Of a stretch of DNA of 64,000 nt, positions 50,801 through 59,800 are shown piece by piece. The notes beneath the pieces were generated by a model, which saw only the letters and a program-made list of their open reading frames with translations, was not told the DNA's origin and searched no databases. A program made the position numbers and the translations under genes. Source of the stretch: Prostheceraeus crozeri (Eukaryota; Platyhelminthes; Polycladida; Euryleptidae); the NCBI GenBank assembly GCA_907163375.1, contig CAJQUW010000515.1, forward strand, positions 425,115 through 489,114, read 5' to 3'. Each line of letters opens with the position of its first letter. Position 1 is the first letter of the stretch.

Positions 50801-53800
50801 ACTCTAGTGACCAGGAGGCATGTAGACACTAAATTTAGGGACCATCCGCTTTACCCCGTCGGATGTGTTCATGTTCAGCGGAAATAAAATGGAAGAGTGA
50901 GTGAAACAAACGCTTCAGTTGATAAGAGCACTGAAATCCAAGTGGGCTGGGCTACCTATATGTTATCCTATAATGGATATGGAAGATCGATATCCTTAAG
51001 TTCTATAAGAAGCACAGGCATGCATTTAGCAGCCATATAGTCGCAGAAACATATAAAGAAGGTTGTGACAAGGGTCAAGATAATTAATGAAAATAATTGA
51101 ATGTGCATTTTATTGTTGGAATTCTAAGCAATATTATGAAGTTAGAAGTAAAAAATTGTAGTGTTCAAATATACAATTTCTGTAGGTTGATCGCAGTGCT
51201 TCACTCATTAGATACGTGAAAGCATTTAATGAGTGAGTTCGACAGACAATAACTTCGGACAACTTCTCTGCTTAGCAAAATAAGTCCAGACGAACCGGAA
51301 CATCTGCAGCCCTGTATCTTGCAGAAATGAAACGACCATTCGAATCAACGTATTCAACGTAACAAAGTGCGTCAAGGTAACAAAATTAAAAAACAAGCTA
51401 ACGACTGGTTAATTTTTGATGTGCTAAATATGACATGGTTAAAAGAAAATCATTATATCCTAAAATGTCTAGAAATTTGAAAATACTTGCTAGAAGGACA
51501 AGCAACGGTTCTCCTCTCCTCATGTGGAATGAATTGGTGAGTAAGTCGCTCTTTTCAAAAATTATGTTTGTCACTTATATATTGAAAAGATTCTATTTAA
51601 CAGTCTCCCCATTCAGATGGTAAAAGGACAGGTCTGTTTCCAATCAAAATATCAGATCTAGCTAGCACAGCGGGATTACGCTATCTAAAATCTACTAAGT
51701 GTGTGAGAGAAAAGTTATTAAGTTATAAATCATGAGAGAAAAAGAAAAGAAATAAATCATGAGTGATTCATGATTAGCAGCATGGATGTAGGATTCTATC
51801 TTAGCTTCTTGTTTGGAAGTTTACATATCATCGCCATTCGCCAAAAAACAATACATTATCCGACATTTAGTCTGTAGTGTGTCGTATTTGAGGAATTTCT
51901 CATAGTTAAGCTATATTTGAGGAATTTTTGAGGATTTGAGGAGTAATAAACAAATTTGAGGAATTTGAGGAGTAATCACAGGCCTGAAACACGCAGAAGA
52001 AACAACACATCTGCACTAAAGGCATGCCTAAAAAGTGTTGGATGAAAATAAGAATTATCAGTACGAAGATTAGGCAATTGATCTGATATCTACAATCAAC
52101 CACTCATAGCATTTACTTTGAACTGTCGAAGTAAATTTGAGGCTATATGCTGTGAAAATGAAGTCAAATGTCTCTCAAATGAATGCTTTGGAATCAATAC
52201 TGCCGCACTGTAGATATTAGATCAATTGCCTAATTTTCTTACCGATAATTCTTAATTTCATCAATCACTTTTTATCCTCTACTTCGCTTCAAGATTCAGA
52301 GAAGGAGACATGTTGCAGAGTCCATTGCTTGATTCTTTTCGTCATAAGGAAAGTTCTATTTCGGAACATTGTCATCATCTGATCACCTAAATAACAGACG
52401 TATCTTTTCAAGTGATTCTTTGACTGACTCTCTGCGTCAGACTTTCCTTATCTTCAGGTTTATCACGAGTCTGCAAACAAAAGTGTATATGATTTCATCA
52501 TGGAGATAGAAATTCTACCGCAGGTATAATCCATCATCATTCGATTCACAGGAGATATGTGAATTGAATTTCACATGGGGTGGTGCAATGGTTATTCACG
52601 CTTTATTCATGCAGAGGAGAATGGGAAATTCATTCATCTGCTCCTCTGATGAGAGATATCCGGCACGTGATGGTGTTTGTGTGAATAAAGACACAAAACT
52701 GAATTAGTAATGAATTTCTCCTTATCTTATTCCACATTCGAATGAAATCCTTCTATCATCTATAGAAGGGATGCGCTACTTGCGGCCGAATATGCATGTG
52801 TTCATGAAGTTGATGTGAATTCGAAATAAAAATTGTACAAATAGACAGCGGTAACCGAAGTGTCACGAAGGAGAATGTCACTCAGGCCATCTAAATCATT
52901 AGCTGAGATAGTGTAATCATTAACATGACACCTTTCAAGTGACGCTAAAAGTAAAAATTATTTCAGCTGAAATTTTTTTCAGCGATAGACACACCCTTCT
53001 CAATGTCTCTATACAATTAATGGTAATCAAGGATCACAAATCATGATTAATGGAAACCTTGATGGTCCCCTGAATGCCTTGAAAGCAAGATACAATGTTA
53101 AGAAACAAAACCCAACGTTTCGATCGTCTTGTTATTTATCAAGGGCATTTGAACGGTCACATTTTCTCCCGTTCGTTCGATCTTCCGTTCATTAGCCTTT
53201 CAGACACGTTCGTTCGTTCACCGACCACATGAGCTATCACCCCGTTCCGTTCGTTCATGGCATAAAACACCCGTTCAATCGTCGTTCTTTTTAAGTCAAA
53301 ACAATGTTCAATTTTTTGAAGGACCCTATATAGTGCTGTTGTTTCTAGCTAGCGTCGGTTTTTTCAGAGAAACGTGAAACGTGGAAGCTGGCAATGCAGG
53401 ATGTTCTCCCATCTGACATCGCAAAATAATACAAACTGCACTATCGGAAAATTCGCTGTCGGTAATGTCCCGCAATGACAGTGCGAACCATAATTTCACG
53501 TCAAACGTTACACGTCACACACGCCTTTTGTATCAAACCCAATCAAACTAGAGAATATAAAAATCCATATCCTTATCCAATCGTGATGATTGGCCCATAA
53601 CACGCTTTAGCAGCACGAAGTTGCTATAGGTGATGATGGGTCGATGCTCACTCATTTGATACATCGCTTAGGGCGTGCGCGCACTAAGCGGCCAGGTCGC
53701 GGCGACCATGACCGCCGCGGCTAAAAAAATGTACGACCATGAAAGCGGCTGCGACAGCGACAGATCGACGCCATTTGTTGAGGAAACGAATGAATGAGGA

Positions 53801-56800
53801 AGAGGTTTCAGCAATTTATTATCTATTTGTCGCGGGAAGGGTCGCCAAGTGCGCGCGCTGTCATAAGCTGCAACGTATTTTACTGGTCGCCGCGACATCC
53901 TGGCCGCGTGTGCGTCGCTGCAAATCTTGATGGCCGCCACGACCAATTGGTCGCGTCGGCAAAGTGCGCGCGCAAGTGGACGACTTCCCATCTCCGCAAC
54001 AATGACAAATCTCCGCAATCATTCCTGCTGGCCGCCACGACTTGGTCGTCGCGACCTGGCCGCTTAGTGCGCGCACGCCCTTACACAAAGCTTGGAACTA
54101 GCGAGTTTGTATAGGTCTAGCCTTCAGAAATAGTGACTAAAGAATACGATCTGACTGAATTCGATAGTGACTAGATTCATTCGATCACTTGCGTCGCTAG
54201 CAGGTGGTCGTACAGCAAGCACGTCGGGTGGAATTGTACTTGACTGTCGTTCGCTATCTATGTTAGTCTGTCATGCGTCTCTCGTATACTATCTCTGCAA
54301 TGCGAACTATTGGATTCAAAGGATGTGTTGGGCTTCAACGTGAAGTAAAGAGGACGATATTCGTATGCAAAATACGCAACAAGGAACACACTTGTGATAT
54401 GGCTATGTCTTTCCTATTCCATCTCGTGTCACGTATAATCGAACTTTGGTTCATGACCACTCATCTAATTTCTATGATCATTTTCTTCGGCCTCATTTTT
54501 TTCGACCTCTTCCACGTTGTGATCGCCATTTATTTCAACGTTCCAAACAGCTTTCATATGTTATTTACAATATAAGATCATTAAATAACAAAGTTGAAGC
54601 GCTCTTGGAAATCATGAGTGATTATCACATGCACATTATGATGCTAGTTGAAACACGGCATGATCCTGATTCGGCCTCCATCAACTGTCTACGAGCATCT
54701 GGTCTTCATGTCATCGATAGTCGATGTCGTCCGCGGTTGCGCGACTGTGCAATGAATGTCAATCATGGTGGAGTGGCAATTGTTTCTCAAAGTGGAATAA
54801 AACTTTCGCGTCCATCTTGTGGCCTTGATCCTATCTCGTTTGAGTGCGTCATTTCACGGGTTAAATTTCAATCTGCCTCATGCATCGTAGCACTCATCTA
54901 TCGAACTGGTCATATTACATCCATATTCTGAATTGACATATGTGCTTGACCACTTCGCAACATCTGGGGAAACTTTATTAGGAGTCGGAGATTCCAATAT
55001 TCATATTGAATCTGCTGTAAGTCGTTACACATTTCAACTTCAGGATGTTTTTTCATCATATGGCTTCAAGTGTCTGGTAGATCGGCCTACGCATTGTCAT
55101 GGTGGTACGATTGACATCGTATTCACAAGACATGATTTAATTTTTCCCCTGTTTGCTATTGTGATCTTGGACTTTCCGACCATCAATTATTGCAGTGGAA
55201 TTCATCCCTCAAGAGACCTCCGCACTATCACTCTGTCACATACCAACCGTGGAAGCTATTGAATATCGTTGATCTACGAACTAGTATTTCACAATCTGTG
55301 CTTTGTAATCCTGACGTTTACAAGGGTCTTGATTGTGATCAACTTGTGGAATGCTTTCATCATGTTTTAAAGGTTGCACGTGATTGCTTCGTTCCGTTAC
55401 GATCAATCAGGATACGTCGCCGAGAATCTGATGCTTTGTATGATCAAGAGTGTCGACTTGCAAAGCAACTCCTACGACGAATTGAGCGACATGTCACTGA
55501 AAATAGTTCTGAGCACTTGCGGAATGTTTGGAAGTCCTCCAAAATATTCTACCGCAAAATTCTAAATAGCAAATGAGAGATATTCTGGTGCAACGAAATA
55601 AAGTCTGAGTCAGGGAACTCTAAGCAAATGTAGAGCTCGGTGAAGACTTTACTTGGGCGTAGTAAACCTACTAATGGAGACGGTCTTGATGCCAGTGATT
55701 TTCAACGATTTTTTCTCAAAAAATGGAACCTATATAAGCCTTTACGAGAGACAGTGCCCTACCAATTTTTTCATCTGTTACCAGCAACCTGCGATTTACA
55801 GATTTTCAAACAATTTCTCCCTCGGAAATAACCTCCTTGATTTTATCAATGCCCAACAAGCAGTCATCTCAAGATCTATTTCCGATGAAATATTTCAAGG
55901 AGTGCATTGATCTGTTATCCCCATTTCTACGTACAATCGTGAATTCCTCAATTTCTTATGGAAATTTTCTTAAGGAACTTGCGATATCCTGTGTGTCTCC
56001 TGTTCTCAAGAGATCTTGTCGTGATAGTGATCAGCTGCCACCATGCCGCCCAATCAGTAGTCTGCCCATCCTCTCGAAACTGATCGTCGCATTGTTCATA
56101 GACAACTCGTATCATATTTGACGTCTGGAGAACTGCTGTCTCTGATGGTATGGTATGCTATGGTATGGCTCTGAAATGGTTCCATTCATACTTGAAAAGT
56201 CGCTCCCAATACTGTCATTCTGGTGACACGCCTTCATCTGTTTCGCCAGTGGCTTCTGGTGTGCCTAAGGGCTCAGTCCTCGGACCGGCGTTGTTCTCAT
56301 TGTACATCATGGACATTATTCAACTCGTGCAAAGCTTTAGCGTGAAAGTGCATGTCTTCGATGATGATATACAAATATATGGGTCATGTTCCAAGAATGG
56401 AATATCTTCTTTGACGGATGATATTGTCAAACTGCATCTGTGCACTTGGTGATTGGTTGGACTCAAATGGCCTATATCTAAATACTCGAAAGACTAATAT
56501 CATCTGGACATCCACACGTCAACGGCTTGGTGATTTTTGTGACAAACATATTGCCATTGGTAGTGACTAAGTGTATCCAGTGTCACAACTGCGGTGTCTT
56601 GTAGTTGTACTTGATTCCGCATGGTCTTTCATGCATCATATAACAAAAACAGTCTCATCATGTTTTGCCACTCTAAGACAGTTACGCACAGTTCGCCGAT
56701 CTATCACTCGTCCCCTTGCATCGACACTAGTCAAATCACTGGTATTTACCAAGTTGGACTATTGTGCTTCCCTATTGGCAGGTACTCCAGAGATCCAGTT

Positions 56801-59800
56801 AGCCAGGCTTCAGCGCGTTATCAACGCCTCTGCACGACTTGTTGATAACCTTCCGAGGTAATTATTTCTATACCTTACATGGTAGGTCATTATTCCTACC
56901 ATTATTTCTTATACCGGGTTTTCCGGGGTAAAATTATCGTTCAATCACGTTCAATCAAGCAAAAAAGTCGTTCGCTCCGATCACCGTTCATCGTCTTCTC
57001 AGACATACCGCTCGACCCATACCGGCGCAACCCAGTGTCCAACACTCAAACCTGGGGAAGAAGAGACAGTAAACGAGAAGTAAGAGTAAGTAAGTAACAG
57101 GGAGTTGATATTGAGGATGAAAACTGTCTGCAGATGATTCCTAATCTTGCACAAAAATGGCGCCTAAAAAATGCATTCTTGTCTTGCAAATTGATTGCTT
57201 TTTTCTATATTTCTACTTTATGATGTGTCTGCCATCAATGATTCAAGCTTCAATATAATTTAATATTTTAACTTTAAAAGGGAAAAAAGGAAAAAGTATT
57301 TCAACAATTCTATTTTTAGAAATTGGCAAAATAGCAATCATACAAAACAACACTTTGCAGGCAATACAGTCTCCAGCAGTTACAAAGATAATTATGAAGC
57401 AATAAAGGGAAAATTCAAAATGCAAGCATCAAACGTTGATTGTGAGAGAGCTCATCTTTGCCATTGATAAATGACAACTCTTTAATTTTCCATTGCTATC
57501 AATAATCATGGGCAAGAATGAACACAAACATGTTCCGATTGTATATATATTTATGTATATATATATTGCGAAGGAAAGCTATTTGTCTTCTTCAACCGAT
57601 GCTTCGGAAATTTTATATTTCCATCATCAGCGGTACATGAAAACAGCGTAAAATGAAAAGATAAGTTAATTTATACTATAATCAAGTAAAATGAAGTCTG
57701 AAGTCAAATACCGTTCAAAGAAACTGTGTAGAAGAGTGAGGTCAGAGAGAGAATTCACAATCCGAGATACAATGGCAATAATCTATTCCGTTCATTTGAC
57801 AATACACACTTTGATTCTCTTTAATGGAAATAGATTCCAGAATGAGAGGGTATTTGCAATAGCCGAGAAATTTCCGGACTGTGGGTGATGTTCGTGCATA
57901 GAAATTTCTGTCGGACATGGATAGTCTTAAAGATGTTCGCTTATTCGAGTAGCAAGGTGCCTTTTAGTGGCCATGATGTACCGCATTTGACAGCGGTCAC
58001 AACTGTATAAATCAGATAGGTTAGATTTCAAGCCATTCGAAATGCGATCTTTGTTGCGGCAATAATTTTGCAATTTATCAATTTTGAAGATAGGACGATC
58101 TTCGACGTTTTCAGGGAGCTTGTGATTTATTGATTTCATGCGGCGTTTGAGGTTTAAAAAATCTTTGTTTTAAACCTCAAGCGTCGCATGAAAGAAATAA
58201 ATGCGGTACATCGGGGCTACTAAAAGGCTGCTATAATTTTCCAGTAATCACAAATGACACAGTCAACACATTCTTTTCAAGTAGAATAATTAAATATAGA
58301 ATCATCAGCAGGCATAGTTTGCATCCCTCAATGTCAACACAGCTCCCTAGCGCAGCCATACTTACTTAGTTGATTTATTTCCTTAGGTGTTTATTAGATG
58401 TTAAATGTAACACACTACTGACATTCCGTCTAAGTAACTGTACCAATAACAAAGCTACTAATTATTTGGTAATTATTTTTTTCATTGTGCTTTCAAAAGC
58501 AGTATTTTTGATTACTACTGGTGCACTGACCTAGACGAAATGTCAGTAGCGTGTATATGTAGCATCTAACGTTTAGCATGAAATCAAGCCAAGATAATTA
58601 GCAACATTCGACTAACGTCATACTTCAGATAAAGTCATACTACCAAACTGTCCTGAAGATCACCTTTTCCGAGGTCAACAATACAAATTTTTACCATCTG
58701 TGTATGTCACATTCATTCCTACAGCAAGGATTTCTATCTTGAAACGTACGCAATCTTCAGATCTTCACTTATCCTTTATTTTAATTGCATGTGCTTCATG
58801 CGACATGATATTCAGAATTGTACCTTAATAGTTTGTGAAGTCCTCCCTATAGTGTTCCCGTTACGCTACTTGAATTGTACAAGAAACATTGTAAACGATA
58901 TGGCTAAATAACAACAGGATCTATATTTTAACAACCTAGTGATGCAGCATTATTTGGCAACTTTGATTAGAAGAAGTTAAGAATATAAACTTTGATAAGA
59001 AGACGAAAGGCATATTTGGTGATAAAGAGGACAGTTGATAACACTAGACCGCATCAATTCAATTTTAGCTTCTTGCAATGACGGCTCACTCCTCGCTGAT
59101 GCCCCTTTTCGCGTCCCTTTTCCCACAATCTACATGAAGTTGTCATGGCAACAGAAACTCACCGTGGCAGTTGCTAGGGATCCGACCTTAATGCAGCATT
59201 CACGATGTTTTGAGAGGATCTCCTGTTTGAATTCGGCGATGTCACGCCTCGTCCACATACTGGCCGGGACTATTTGAGGATATTGACCTACAAATGGAAA
59301 ATGTGTGTTTGTTACGACAAAATATACAATAAACAGGCAACGTATGATGAACAACAGGCACATCATATCTACATAAGTTGGATATCTCTTCCAATGACAC
59401 TTCGGACTCGACTTCCGGACCAAAAGACCGCCAGGCCAAGCACCTAACCATTGAACCACTGGGACCACACTCAACCCCGCTTACCCGCAAAAAAGTCATA
59501 TAAGAGCATATAGGCCCTATTACAGCAAAGAAATGGCATAATTCAGGCCGGACTTGACTTGATTATTGAGTAAAATCAAGGCATGCAGTATTCACACAAA
59601 TTCCAGGCAGTGAAAGGTGCATGAACACGCAGAATTGGTCGTAAAGAACTTACAAAAATCGAGAAAACCTGAATGATAAGGAACTGGATTATTTACTACA
59701 CTATTTTGTAAATATGCTATCTGGTTATTGACTTATTTCGGGAATATTTTGCAATATTCCTTTTAGTGGTTGTCCCTTCAAGTATTTGATGTATTTTCGT

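Noticed and set aside
53668-54114. Four overlapping ORFs rich in Arg and Ala
   Set aside because: By-products of the palindromic GC-rich MITE.
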